NCBI RefSeq assembly: GCF_007565055.1
Contig: NC_044555.1
Location: 39,224,235-39,288,234 of the forward strand
Direction: 5' to 3'
DNA from: Rhinopithecus roxellana
Taxonomy: Eukaryota > Chordata > Mammalia > Primates > Cercopithecidae
Length of the DNA: 64,000 nucleotides
Positions within the stretch are counted from its first letter, which is position 1, and each line of letters starts with the position of its first letter. The translations under genes were made by a program, and so were the position numbers. Positions 34,731 to 45,168 of the stretch are shown here, piece by piece. The notes beneath the pieces are model-generated. The model was not told the origin of the DNA. It worked only from the letters and a program-made list of their open reading frames with translations, and ran no database searches.

Positions 34731-34755
<25 letters not shown>

Positions 34756-35039
34756 GGTGAGATGAGTGAAAATTTATGTATTTTATTTCAAAGATTCTCT
34801 GGTTATAGGTTTCCCTCAGAGAAATTCTGAGATATTTACAATTTCTTACTAGATCAAACATCAAAATTTTGCCCTGATTCCCTCTCCTTTCTCCCACTCC
34901 TTTTTTTGTTTGTTTGTTTTAATTTATTGGTTAAACTAATGGTAGCAATCTTTGAGGTATGTCAAAGAGTGTACATATGTATGTGTGTATATTATATATG
35001 TGGTAACATATTACTGAAGGAAACATTTTAATACAGATT
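34731..35039. other. T run and unassigned spacer between pseudogene blocks
   Basis: A T run of about 25 (34731-34755) is followed by about 280 bp of AT-rich text with TTTATT near 34783. It may be RNF19B 3' UTR in sense, or an antisense retroposed 3' end (T tract plus reversed AATAAA). I cannot decide without the parent mRNA. Confidence 0.4.
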
Positions 35040-35600
35040 TCTGTCATATTTTCAAAAACCCTCTGGCTTCAGATTCTGGGGCAAGAAGCTATAAGAAAAT
35101 TACTTGGCAGCTGTGCACATTAGTTGGCGCTCCAGTGGGGATATCTTTCATTGCTACCTTTGCTATTCTTGAAATGGTCATCAGAATTCCTGTTTATGTT
35201 GACAGGAAGATTCACTGCATGGATAAAGGAAAGCAAACCTCCAACACAAGATAAATTTGGCTATCACAGGAAGAATGACTTTGTCAGTGATTGCATCCTC
35301 AGTTATTACTGCAGTTAGAATTGCTTTTGGCATCCCAATTATGCTGGCATATGTCAATGTGACTGGCTAATTTGTCTCTCTCTTGGAGGCTGCTGTGGTG
35401 TTAGCACAGTTGACCAAAAGGGAGGAAAAATTGAATCAAATGAAGATTATTGTCCAATCACAACGGCAGATTCCTGGCAAGCCCTCAAGAGTCCAAGCAC
35501 TGCGGAAAGCAGCAATGAAGGCCTGACTAGTGTATTCAGCACCAGTGGAAGCCCTACAGATGGATCCTGGGTTAGTCATGTCCCTTACAGTAAATCAGCT
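35040..35600 (+). pseudogene. RNF19B: RNF19B-like processed pseudogene, central part (block 2)
   Basis: Plus-strand retrocopy text matching the membrane region and what follows it: PVGISFIATFAILEMVIRIP, PVYVDRKIH, a glycine/cysteine stretch (GGCCGVSTV), then DSWQALKSPSTAESSNEG and FSTSGSPTDGSW. It ends about 35600 at YSKSA. In the parent protein the next residues are those with which block 1 begins at 34031. The RING-IBR-RING part and 5' UTR are absent. Stops and frameshifts show decay comparable to block 1. Confidence 0.82.
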
Positions 35601-36294
35601 CATATTCTTATGTATGTGGTCTATTTTTGCTGCTTAAGCTCATCAGATTAATTTACCACTTTCAACTTCTACTCCTAAACAAAAATTGCTTCTTAAAGTA
35701 CTGTTCTACTTTAGTGATGTACAGTTATCTAACCAAGACAAGACATTCAAACAAAACATGCCTTAAAAAATTTAATAATTTTCAATTATTTTAAAAGACA
35801 TGCAACATTGTGCCTTTAGGCTTTCTTAACTTGTGCTTCATGTCAGTGTAACATTATAAAATTTGTTGAAAAAGTAAGGAAATCACTCCTCTACTCCCTT
35901 TGTTGCTGAAGAAAAGCACTTCTTTCAAAATTAGAGGCTTGCATTGAAGAATAAAAATAGTAAGATAAAATATATTTGCAATAAAAAAACAATAATCACT
36001 GCAGTGAAGAAATTATTGTGCATGAATATTGCTCTCAAGGGGATTCACCTACCCTAATCAGGCTTTTCCAGCTCTCACTTGTCAGAACTATCCTGCTTTC
36101 AGACTATATAAATACCCAAACAGATTTACCCACTTTGTTTTCTTCTCTATTTAATCTCTCCTTTATTTTTGACTCTTCATTTTCTCTTCCTTTTGTTCAT
36201 TTTATCTATTAATCAATATTTGTTCCTTTTGCTTTCTTGAAAGAGTGCTGTATAGCTTCAAATTCACAGAAACTTAACTAATCCAAACCATGAC
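35601..36294. other. AT-rich sequence, nothing recognised
   Basis: About 700 bp after the pseudogene. It does not visibly resume the old antisense LINE-1. Open frames of about 64 codons are featureless. Confidence 0.4.
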
Positions 36295-36475
36295 TTGATA
36301 GTAACTTTGTGAACTTGGACAAGTTGCTTACTTTAATAGGTCTAATTTTCATCCTCTTTAAAAGTACAGATAATAATATGTACTTCGCAAGTTTGCTGTA
36401 AAAGGTATAGGAGATAACGGATGAAAACGTGGCACAATGCTCTGTACAAAGTTGATGTTTAATAAATATTAATTT
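36295..36475 (+). repeat. MIR fragment
   Basis: Sense MIR text: GTGAACTTGGACAAGTTGCTTAC, TCATCCTCTTTAAAAGTACAG, AATAATATGTACTTCGC, GTTGATGTTTAATAAATATT. The core and 3' end are well preserved for so old a SINE. Confidence 0.8.
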
Positions 36476-36484
36476 AGGTTCTGC

Positions 36485-36960
36485 GGTAAGCAAAATAATG
36501 CTTGCCCTCAAGATGTTCTCAAATGTGTACTACACATTCTTGTAGTCCTGGAATGTGTGAATATGTTACCTTACATAGCAAAAAATGATCTCGCAAAGTG
36601 ATTAAGTTAAGAAGTTTGAGATGGGATATTAGAATATTTCAGTGGACTAATGTAATCACAAGGGTCCTTAAAAATGGAGAACGCTTCTGGTTGAAGAGTG
36701 AGAGTTAATACAGGAAGTCAGGAGAGATGAAGCATAAGAAGAATTCTATACACCATTGCAGACTTTGAAGATGAAGGGGTCCATTATTCAAGGAATGTGG
36801 GTGGCCTGTATAAGTTGAGAGCAACCCCTGGCTGGCAGCTGGCAAGGTACACAGCCTTGCTAATATTTTGTTGTTAGGCTGGTGAGACTGTGTGGTTTTA
36901 AGCTGCTAAGTTTATGGTAATTTACTCGAGCAGTCAAAATAAATTAATTTTTTTTTCTCT
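36485..36960 (+). repeat. MaLR-type LTR (MLT1-like)
   Basis: Features of mammalian MaLR LTRs: GTGAATATGTTACCTTACAT, AATGTAATCACAAGGGTCCTT, TGAAGATGAAGGGG, and the end GTTTTAAGCTGCTAAGTTTATGG. It is diverged and the ends are approximate. It may be another ancient LTR of similar layout. Confidence 0.55.
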
Positions 36961-38719
36961 TTCTGTACCTCTTTCTTTTTCTTCTTTCTTCTTTTATCTT
37001 GGTGGTAATTTTATATATATTTTACTTTGTAGAGACTCACCAAGATATGGTTAAGTTTGAAAAATATAAACAACTACTCGTATTGGTATTAAAGGTTTTA
37101 TTAACATTCGTGGCTTTGAGTAATCAAATATAAGAAGTAAATTTTAGAGAAATTTTTAAGCCTTTATAATTTTGGATATTTCATCAGTTAAACATCATTG
37201 CATAACAACTACTTCTACACTCAATAGCCAAAATTAATTTATTTAACTCACCTTTCTGTAGATCATGATTTTCAAATGGACTTAACAGCTGATCCTTTTG
37301 GCGTTTTCATGACTCTGTTGTCAGCTGTGGTTCAGCTAGGCATCTGCTCCCATAGATGTCTGCAGGATGTCGGCTCTGCCATATTGAATTTCCATTATAT
37401 AATCAATCCCCCTCCAGCAGGCTAGCCTGGGCTTGTCCTCAAGGTGGCAGAGTTTCAAGACAGAGGAAACAGGGAAAGACTGTTAAGTTCTAGGTTTAGA
37501 ATTTACCCAAGTTCCTTCTATTGCATTCTGTTCCACAAATAAGTCACAAAGTCAGTTGATATGCAAGGCTCGGGGAAATAGACTATATCCCTTGACAGGG
37601 AAAACTGCAAAGTCAAATTTCAAAAGACATGGATAGAGGAATGTATGAGAAATTTTTGCTATCAGTCTACCATATGCAAATATCATGAATTTTGTTATTA
37701 CATTATTAATAAGAACATATTAATTCCTTAATGTGACAGAACAAATAGATATGCCTTATTTATTACTGGTGAAAAGTATATTTTATCTATATGTGGCTGA
37801 TATTTGGAACAGTAATCCTAGCAAATATTTGAAATAAATGATGATCTACTGCATATAGGAGAGTATTATATGCTCAAATTCTTTATTATAATTTGTTTAT
37901 TCAAATTCATGTATTTTCTAGTTAAAGTTTCTATGTAAATGTTATCAAATATCTCTGAGGATTTTAAACAATTGTATTTTGTAAGATGATAGAAGTTAAT
38001 TGTTATTTTTATTATCCAAGGGAAATTTTAATTCTAGAAAACTAATTTTAGGAGAATCAATAATTAAACAATCTTAATATGTAACCCTATATTATTCTGT
38101 AATTTAAACAAATAGACTATTTAACTATTAAGACAGAGCTTCAATATAATTACCTTTTAAACATATTCACATAGAAATGCCAAATATATACAAAAATGGG
38201 ATACTATTCTAGACATCAACATATTTATTCTTGATCTTAAACAATTATCAGTTCCTGGTCAATTTTATTTCTCATATAATGGACACCCTTTTATTTGGAA
38301 GCAAATTCCAGACATTGATATCAAATAACCAACATCAGAAGTTCTGGACAAACAATTAAAAAAAAACAAAAAAGTGAAACTGACCAGATTTAACATGCCA
38401 AAAGGTTGAAAATCAAACTACAATGTAAGATTCCATCCATATTTTCCATGGACTTTGAGTAGCACGTTTATGAAGCAGATCTAAATATCACCTCAAGGGC
38501 TCCGAAAAAGAAAGTGCCATTGGAATAACAGCTCAGAAAAGTGAGCGAAGACCTTTGGTCTAAATTTGAACAGGATAATTGCCTGCTAAAACAGGACATT
38601 TAAATAAGATCCAGAGTCCCCTAATATAATATCTCAAATGTCCATACTACAATTTAAAAAACGTTTATTTTACTTAGAACCAGAGCATTCATAACTTGAA
38701 TGAGAAACGAATCAACAAA
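36961..38719. other. Mostly unrecognised; possible old repeat near 37240-37670
   Basis: 37290-37670 has repeat-like phrases (CAGCTAGGCATCTGCTCC, GGTGGCAGAGTTTCAAGACAGAGG, GCAAAGTCAAATTTCAAAAGACATGG) that I recall from ancient interspersed repeats but cannot name. 37680-38719 is AT-rich and featureless. Confidence 0.4.
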
Positions 38720-38724
38720 TACAA

Positions 38725-38865
38725 TGATAATTTACTTTGGGTGTTAAATGGACTGAATTAAAGATTCTCCAAATATCTGGCAAAGCATTAGCTATTCTAA
38801 ATGCTTCAGGAGGTAGTGAGCACATCCATCTTCTGCTGAAAGGGGAACTCAGATAGTCTGGTTGA
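38725..38865 (+). repeat. ERV-L 5' LTR remnant
   Basis: It aligns to the start of the 3' LTR: TTTACTTTGGGTGTTAAATGG against TTTATTTTGGGTGTCAACTTGG at about 41753, then GCAAAGCATTAGCTATTCTAAATGCTTC and TCTGCTGAAAGG..AACTCAGATAGTCTGG. Only the outer part of U3 survives before it joins pol. Confidence 0.8.
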
Positions 38866-39955
38866 ATGATCAGGGACTTGGAAGAAATACGAATGGAAAA
38901 CTGGTGACAAAGAAATTTTTGGAAAAGGTAGACCTTTCCAAGTGGGCAAGGAACTTAGAGGTAATTGTGCCCCATGTAAATGCTCACCAAAAGGTGACCT
39001 CAACAGAGGAAGAATTGAATAACCAAGTTGATAGAACGACCTATTCTGTGAAATACAATCATCCTTTTTCTTTAACCAACTGCCATTGTCCAATGAGCTT
39101 ATGAACAAAGTCGGCATGTTAGCTGAGATGGAGGTTATGCCTGGGCCCAACAATATAGAATTACAATCATCAGGGCTGACCTGCCTATGGTCATCACCTA
39201 GTGTCCAATCTATCTGCAGCAGAGATCAACACTGAGACCCCAGTGTGGCACCATTGCCCAGAGTATTAAGCCAGCTACCTGGTGGCAGGTTGATTATTGA
39301 ACAACTTTCATCATGGAAGAGACAATGATTTGTCCTTACTGGAATAGACACTTAATTTGGAGAAAAATTTGTCTTCCCTTACAGCACCAGCTAGGTGGCA
39401 ATACTTTGCAGGTCTGGGCAAGGTCTTCTAGAAGGCTTTACGTGTTCTGAATAAAAGTTCACTATATGGTACTATTTCCCCCAATTGCCAGAATTCACAG
39501 GTCCAGGAATCAAGGAGTGGAAATAGAATGGCACCACCATCATTCTCCTAGTGACCCACTAGAAAACTAATTGTTTACTATTTCTGAGACTTTATGCTCT
39601 GCTAGCATAGAGGTCTTTGTTCCAGAGGAAAGAATGACTCCACCAGGGGATACAACAGTAATTCTATCAAACTGGAAGTTAAAACTGCCACCTAGCCACT
39701 TTGGGCTCCTCATGCATCTAAACCAACAGGTTTACAGGGAGTAATGGTGTTGGCTGGAGTGATTAATTCAAACTACAAAGAATAAGATTGGACTACTACT
39801 CCAGAGAAGTAAGGGAGAGTATGTTTGGAAAACAGTAGATCCCTTAAGACACCTCTTAGTATTATCATGTCCTGTGACTAAGGTCAATGGGAAATTACAA
39901 CAACCCAATTCAAGCAGGACTACAAATGGCTTAGACCCTTCAGAAGTAAAGGTTT
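38866..39955 (+). pseudogene. pol: ERV-L pol 3' end: RNase H, integrase, dUTPase relic
   Basis: Open frame 38862-39104 carries the RNase H end: VPHVNAHQKVTSTEEELNNQ and VDRTT. Integrase words (LTGID near 39345, YGTISP-like near 39472) follow, but the part with the second and third catalytic acids is deleted. After about 39640 the text matches the ERV-L dUTPase: PGDTTVILSNWKLKLPP, SHFGLLMHLNQQ, EYVWKTVDPL, LLVLSCPVTKVNGKLQQPN. Stops near 39741 and elsewhere. dUTPase downstream of integrase is a hallmark of ERV-L. Confidence 0.85.
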
Positions 39956-39956
39956 G

Positions 39957-40232
39957 AGCTGATCTTGGTGGCTAATGTCTGTAATCCCAGCACATTGGAA
40001 AGCCAAGGCACAAGATCGTTTGAGGTCAGGAATTTGAGACTAGCCTGGGTAACCTAGCAATACCCCATTTCTACAAAAATAAAAAATGAAAAAAAAATTA
40101 ACCAGGCATGGTTCTGTGTGTCTGTAGTCCCAGCTACTCAAGAGACTGAGGCAGGAGGACCGCTTGAACCCAAAAGTTTAATGCTGCAGTGAGCTATGAT
40201 CTCACCACTGCACTCTAGCTTGGATGACAGAG
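39957..40232 (+). repeat. Alu, parent of the GAAA satellite
   Basis: Old Alu: CTGATCTTGGTGGCTAATGTCTGTAATCCC, GAGGTCAGGAATTTGAGACTAGCC, right arm with CAGTGAGCTATGATCTCACC. Its tail turns into GAAA repeats at 40233. It was inserted at AGTAAAGGTTTG (39944-39955), and the same word begins the resumed ERV-L sequence at 41230, the target duplication. Confidence 0.85.
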
Positions 40233-40281
40233 TGAGACCAGAAAGAAAGAAAGAAAAGAAAAAAAGAAAGAAAAGAAAGAG

Positions 40282-40340
<59 letters not shown>

Positions 40341-41265
40341 AGAAAAAAAGGAAGAAAGAAAGAAAGAAAAAGAGGAAAAGAAAGGAAGAAAGAGAAAAAG
40401 TAGAGAAAGAAAAATAGAAATAAAGTAAGTAAAGGTTCAGGTCAGTTCTCCAGAAGGTAAAGAGAAAGGAAGGAAACAAGGAAGGAAGGAAGGAAGGAAG
40501 GAAGGAAGGAAGGAAGGAAGGAAGGAAGGAAGGAGAGAAAAAACAGAGAAAGAAAAATAGAGAAATAAAAATAGAGAAATAAAAAAGAGAAAAATAGAAA
40601 GAAAGTAGGTAAAGGTTTGGGTCAGTTCGTCAGAAGGTAAAGAGAAAGAAAGAAGGGAGGGAAGGAGGAAGGAAGGAAGGAAAGAAGGAAGGAAGGAGAA
40701 AAAAACAGAGAAAGAAAAGTGGAGAACAAGAAAAATAGAAAGAAAGTAAGTAAAGGTTTGGGTCAGTTCACAAGAAGGTAATGAGAAAGAAAGAAGAAAT
40801 GAAAGAAAGAAGGAAAAAAGGAGAGAAGGAAGGAAAGAAGGAAAGAAAGAGAAAGAAAGAACAGAAAGCAAGAAAGAAGAAAGAGAGAGAAAGAAAGAAA
40901 GAAAGAAAGAAAGAAGAAAGAAAGAAAGAAAGAAAAAAAAGAGAGGAAGGAAGGAAAGAAAGAAGAGAGAGAGAGAAAGATGAGAGGAAAGGAAAGGAAG
41001 AAAGAGAAAAAATAGAGAAAGAAAAAAAGAGATAAATAGAAAGAAAGTAAGTAAAGGTTTGGGTCAGTTCGCCAGAAGGTAAAGAGGAAGGAAGGAAGGA
41101 AGGAAGGAAGGAAGGAAGGAAGGAGGGAAGGAAGGAAGGAAGGAAGGAAGGAAGGAAGGAAGGAAGGAAGGAAGGAGAGAAAAAAGAGAAAAATAGAGAA
41201 AGAAAAAAAGAGATAAATAGAAAGAAAGTAAGTAAAGGTTTGGGTCAGTTCGCCAGAAGGTAAAG
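40233..41265 (+). repeat. Compound GAAA/GGAA satellite with five captured ERV-L segments
   Basis: Purine-only microsatellite (GAAA, GGAA, GAGA variants) interrupted five times by a segment of about 38 bp starting AGTAAGTAAAGGTT and containing GGTCAGTTC..CAGAAGGTAAAGA. The copies are at 40427-40465, 40605-40645, 40745-40783, 41047-41084 and 41228-41265. The fifth is the genuine ERV-L flank that continues into pol. The others are duplicates carried with satellite DNA in units of about 140-300 bp. Lys/Glu-rich open frames here are composition artefacts. Confidence 0.9.
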
Positions 41266-41746
41266 AATCGTGAGTAACTAAGGTGTTTGCTGAAAAGAGA
41301 CAGAATACATAATGGATATTAGAAGGTAGTTAAAAATACCAGCAATGACAATGTGACCATTTATAGAAACAAGGGCCATGAGTATTTTCTTTCTATTTTG
41401 TTAGGAATATGTATGCTTGTACATATACATAAATTAAGAAAATATCCTTTATTTTCTTTTCTTTATTATTCCTTGCATTGGTGCATAGAGATATGTTGAA
41501 TTCTATCAATATTTAAATATTTCTAATTTTATGTCATGGTAATTAAGTTATGGAATTTCTGGAGAAGAATAATCATCACTCAAGAACTTTATTTCCTCTT
41601 CTGGGGAATAAATTAATGCATTTTTGTTGTATTCAATATAGTTTCATCATGTTAGGTGAAACTACAACCTTGCTATTGCCTTTATTTCAAGATTAAGTAT
41701 GGTTTACAGAGATGCATATGGTGCCAAGTTGACAAGGGGTGAACTT
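41266..41746 (+). repeat. ERV-L pol end and 3' untranslated region
   Basis: ERV-L sequence resumes after the satellite: GAATCGTGAGTAACTAAGGTGTTTGCTGAA, GAAGGTAGTTAAAAATACCAGC, then a non-coding region with GTGCATAGAGATATGTTGAATTCTA and CCTTGCTATTGCCTTTATTTCAAG before the LTR. These phrases match the ERV-L internal 3' end that I recall. Confidence 0.75.
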
Positions 41747-42333
41747 GCGATGATTTATTTTGGGTGTCAACTTGGCTGGATTAAGGGATATTCACATAGC
41801 TAATAAAGCATCACTTATTCTCAATGCTTCGGTAGGCACCGACCCCATCTCATTTCTGTTGAAAGAGAATCCAGGTGGTTTGGCATTTAGTTAGAGTAGT
41901 TGTGCTGTCCCAGTTGGGTTCATGAGAGTATTTCTGATGGAGATTGGACTTTGATTGGGTGGACTGAGTGGGAAGAATTGCCCACAATGTGAGTGGGCAT
42001 CATCCAATCAGCTGAGTCCCAGAAGTAACAAAGAGATAAATTGGAACTCTTTCTTCCTGAGCTTTGGTGTTTTTCTTCTCATGTTCTTGGACATCAGAAC
42101 TTCAGGTTCTCCAGCCTTTGGACTCTGGGATTTGCACCAGCAACCTCCCAAACTATCAGCCTCAGAGAGCTGCAACATCAGCTTCCTTGGTTCTAAGGTC
42201 TTTGGACTTGAACTGGACCACACTAAAAATTCTTTGTTTCTCCAGCTTGCAGATGGCTTATTGTGGGAATTATCAGACTTCACAATCAAGTGAGCCAATT
42301 CCTCTAATAAATTCCTTCTCATGTATATCTCTT
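41747..42333 (+). repeat. ERV-L 3' LTR (MLT2-like)
   Basis: About 585 bp: GGGTGTCAACTTGGCTGGATTAAGG, GTGGGCATCATCCAATCAG, CAGCCTTTGGACTCTGGGA, a second CTTTGGACTTGAACTGGACC, CCAGCTTGCAGATGGCTTATTG and GTGAGCCAATTCCTCTAATAAATTCC (polyadenylation signal at about 42305). Typical MLT2/ERV-L LTR. The open frames here on both strands are LTR shadows. Confidence 0.85.
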
Positions 42334-42429
42334 TACAATAAGACCTACATATCCTTAGGTTCTACAGCTGCAGATACAGGGGGCTTACTGTTCTGTGCCA
42401 TTTAATATAAAGGACTTGGGCATCTTTGG

Positions 42430-43260
42430 ATTTTAGAACCAATGCCCTGCAGATAGTGATGGACAACTGTATATATGTTCAGTGGGATCTGTCTCTCTGG
42501 AAAACCCTGCCTAAAACACATATCAACCTTGTTATGACTCAGATGGTGAAATTATCTGAAAAGGATTTTAATGCAGCCATCAAAACATACTTCAACAAGC
42601 AATATCAAATTCACTTAAAGCAAATGAAAATATTTTAACAATTCGAAAAAGAAATGAGTTATAATTATAAAAACAACCAAGTGGAAATTATGGAACAAAA
42701 AAATGCAGTAATATCAAAAGAACAACTGACTGGATTGGCTCAATAGTAGAGTGGAGATAACAGAAGATAGAATCAGTGAATTTGGACCGGGTATGTTGGC
42801 TCACGCCTGTAATCCTAATAGTTTGGGAGGCCAAGGCAGGTGGATAATTTGAGCCCAGGAGTTTGAGACCAGCCTGGGCAAGATGGCAAAACCCCATCTC
42901 CACAAACAATGCAAAAAATTAGCCAGGCATGGTGGCATGCACCTATAGTCTCAGCTACCTAGAAGGCTGAGATAGGGGAATTACTTGAACCTGCCTGGGA
43001 AGTTGAGGCTACAGTAAGTGCTGATTGTGCCACTGCACTCCAGCTTGGGCAACAAAGTAAGACAGAGTCTTATTCAACAGGATAAGAAAAAATAAAATTC
43101 TGTCTCAAAAAAAAAAATCAGTGAATTTTCAGACAATATAATTGACATAATCAATATAATTTACCTTATCTAAACAACAGAGAGGAACGAGACTGGGGGG
43201 AAAATAGAGCCTCAGGGATCTATGTGACAGTAGCAAATGATCTAACATGCATATATTCTG
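42430..43260 (+). repeat. Old LINE-1 (sense), ORF1 portion
   Basis: Diverged ORF1-type text: GAAAAGGATTTTAATGCAGCC, CAACAAGCAATATCAAATTCAC, GACTGGATTGGCTCAATAGTAGAGTGGAG, ACAGAAGATAGAATCAGTGAATT, then after the Alu CAACAGAGAGGAACGAGACTG and GAGCCTCAGGGATCTATGTGAC. It breaks off at about 43260 and jumps into ORF2. Confidence 0.75.
42771..43133 (+). repeat. Old Alu inside the sense LINE-1
   Basis: AluJ/S-age element at about 42785-43120, GGACCGGGTATGTTGGCTCACG to an A tail that includes a duplicated end (AAAATTCTGTCTCAAAAA). The word AATCAGTGAATTT before it (about 42771) and after it (about 43119) is the target duplication. Confidence 0.88.
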
Positions 43261-44640
43261 AATTTACTGGAAAATTCTACTGAAATTTAAATAAGAACTA
43301 ACATGAATTCTACATGATCTGTTCCAGGACATAAAAAATAAGAAAATATTTCTAACTCATTTTATGAGGTCAGTATGCCCTAATATAAAAATCAGACATA
43401 TTCTTAAAGAGAAAAACTACATACCTATATCCCTCATAAGCTTTGACAAAAAAAAAGAAAAATCTTCAACATAATATGAGCATGTAGGATCCAGCATTAT
43501 CGAAAAAGAAATATACCTCACAATAAAGTGGAGATTGAGAGTTGCAAGGTTAGTTTAATATTCAGTAATCAATCAGTATAATTAATGATATCAACAGGCT
43601 AAACAAAACCTATAGTTGGCAGCATATTTAATGGTGAAAAACTCTATCTTTTCTTACACTAAAAACAACAAGGATGTCTGCTATTGCCACTCATATGAAA
43701 CATAGTACTGAAGGTTTAGACTGCACAATAAGGCAAGAGAAGAAAAGAAAAAATCATGAAGATGATATAGGAAGAAATAAAAGTATCTCTAAAGACATAA
43801 CTATTTATTGAGAATATTCTAAAGAGTCCTTTAAACATGTGTCCTACTAACATTAACAAGTGTGTCCAAAAATATTGCAGGACACAACTAACCCACACAA
43901 ATCAGTCACATTTTTAAATACTATCAATTGAAAACATGGAAAGTGGAGTTAAAAACATGACAGTTGTAATTATTCCCCTAAAATTAAATCCTTAGGTATA
44001 AATCTCATAAAATGTCTACAGTTTCTGCATGATGAACTTGAAAAATGCTAATATAATAAATAAAGGAAACACTAAACAAATGGAAAGACATACCACGTTC
44101 ATAGATTGGATGACTTAACATAGCAAAGGTATCTATTCTCCACAAATAAATCAATAGATTTAACACAATTCTGAGCAAAATTCAGGCAAGATGCTTTGAA
44201 TATAAATAGACCATTATAGACAAGCTGATTTTAAAATTTAAGTGAAAAAATCAAGCAACAAAATACATATAATTATTTTTAAATGTAGAAGAAAGTAGAA
44301 GCAATCACTCTACCTATTATTAAGATACATATATAGTGACAGTAATCCTGACTATGTGATATCAGTGGGAGTCATAGACACTTACATAAATGCAATAAAA
44401 TAGTGAATCTAATAACAGACTCACCAACTGTGTCAACTATATCTGAGAAAGGCACAAAAGTTTTTTAGTGGAACAAAGATGGTCTTTTCAACGATAGTGT
44501 TGAAAGACATTCATATGCAAAGAAAATAAATGATCATTGACTTGAGACTCACCTGCTGTACAAAGATTATCTCAAAATGAGTCATAAACCTAAATATAAA
44601 GCCATAATTTTTTTCAAAAAAATCACAAGTAGAAAGCTTT
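43261..44640 (+). repeat. Old LINE-1 (sense), ORF2 RT to C-terminal part
   Basis: TTCTAACTCATTTTATGAGGTCAG, GAAAAACTACATACCTATATCCC, GGTGAAAAACTCTATC, CAACAAGGATGTCTGCTATTGCC, then ATGGAAAGACATACCACGTTCATAGATTGG and GGACTTGAGACTC-type text. It matches ORF2 order but has no long frame. About 2 kb (ORF1 end, endonuclease, early RT) is missing between this and the previous piece. Confidence 0.8.
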
Positions 44641-45168
44641 AAACTCATGGTTACGCAGAGTTCTTAGCCATAACACCATTAGGGAAGGAAAGGTATCTTT
44701 ATTTTGCCTGTTGATGGGTTCATGGCTGAGGTCTCTATAGCAAAAGACAGGTTAATCAGAGAAAACATAATGATGATTCAGTGAAACAGGTAAATTTTTG
44801 CATTTTTCTACTTAGGTATGATGAAGAGTGGACAGTTCTAGAAAAATATGATTGGAGTGAAAAAGGATGTGATCTACTAGTAACAAACTTGGGTGGCGGT
44901 ATTTAACAAGGCTTCTTTGTTATTCTTCTCAGGGTCTTTAGAGATAAAGATGTTCCTTTCCTCCACATATAGGGAGGACAGTTTTCTAATGAGGTTCTTA
45001 TGATCTGCTTCAGGGAAGAGGGGTGGCAGAAGGTCAGTTACTTTCCTAGGTTTTATGACCTAATTCAGAGAAGAATGAAGAGAAGGTAAGAGTGGTCTTC
45101 ATGCTTCTACTGTTTTTTCAAACGCCAAAGGTGCCATATTTGGGGGGAGTGTGTCCTGAGTTCTATTA
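44641..45168 (-). repeat. Probable solitary LTR inside the sense LINE-1
   Basis: A 525-bp block that is not LINE-1 interrupts ORF2 between CATAATTTTTTTCAAAAAAATC and AAATTAATAAAGCACAAAG. Read on minus it begins near GTTTTAATAGAACTCAGGACACACTCC and has several direct-repeat-like phrases (GATCTGCTTCAGGGAAG / GACCTAATTCAGAGAAG). Length and isolation suggest a solo LTR. I cannot name the family or confirm target duplications. Confidence 0.5.

Larger units (their letters stand above)
38720..42338 (+). mobile_element. ERV-L provirus (MLT2 LTRs), internally deleted and interrupted
   Basis: The provirus spans 38725-42333 with TACAA at 38720-38724 and 42334-42338 as the 5-bp target duplication. It has about 140 bp of 5' LTR U3, then jumps to the end of RNase H, an integrase with its middle deleted, a dUTPase relic, the pol end, and a complete 3' LTR. 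gag, pro, RT and the rest of the 5' LTR are missing. ERV-L elements have no env. An Alu and a satellite split it at 39956-41227. Confidence 0.87.

Noticed and set aside
34731..34755. T run read as a transcription terminator or as the pseudogene's poly-A in reverse
   Set aside because: RNA polymerase III termination needs a promoter, not seen here. As a reversed tail it would require an antisense insertion that the sense coding blocks on both sides do not support. Left as unresolved spacer.
40196..41035. Lys/Glu/Arg-rich open frames (and Phe/Leu/Ser-rich ones on minus)
   Set aside because: Translation of GAAA/GGAA repeats in all frames; composition artefact.
40427..41265. Five near-identical segments at intervals, like a CRISPR array
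   Set aside because: The intervals are purine microsatellite of unequal length, and the repeated segment is ERV-L flank in a primate genome.
42008..42405. Three overlapping open frames of 104-113 codons
   Set aside because: All lie inside the ERV-L (MLT2-like) LTR on both strands; no coding signature.
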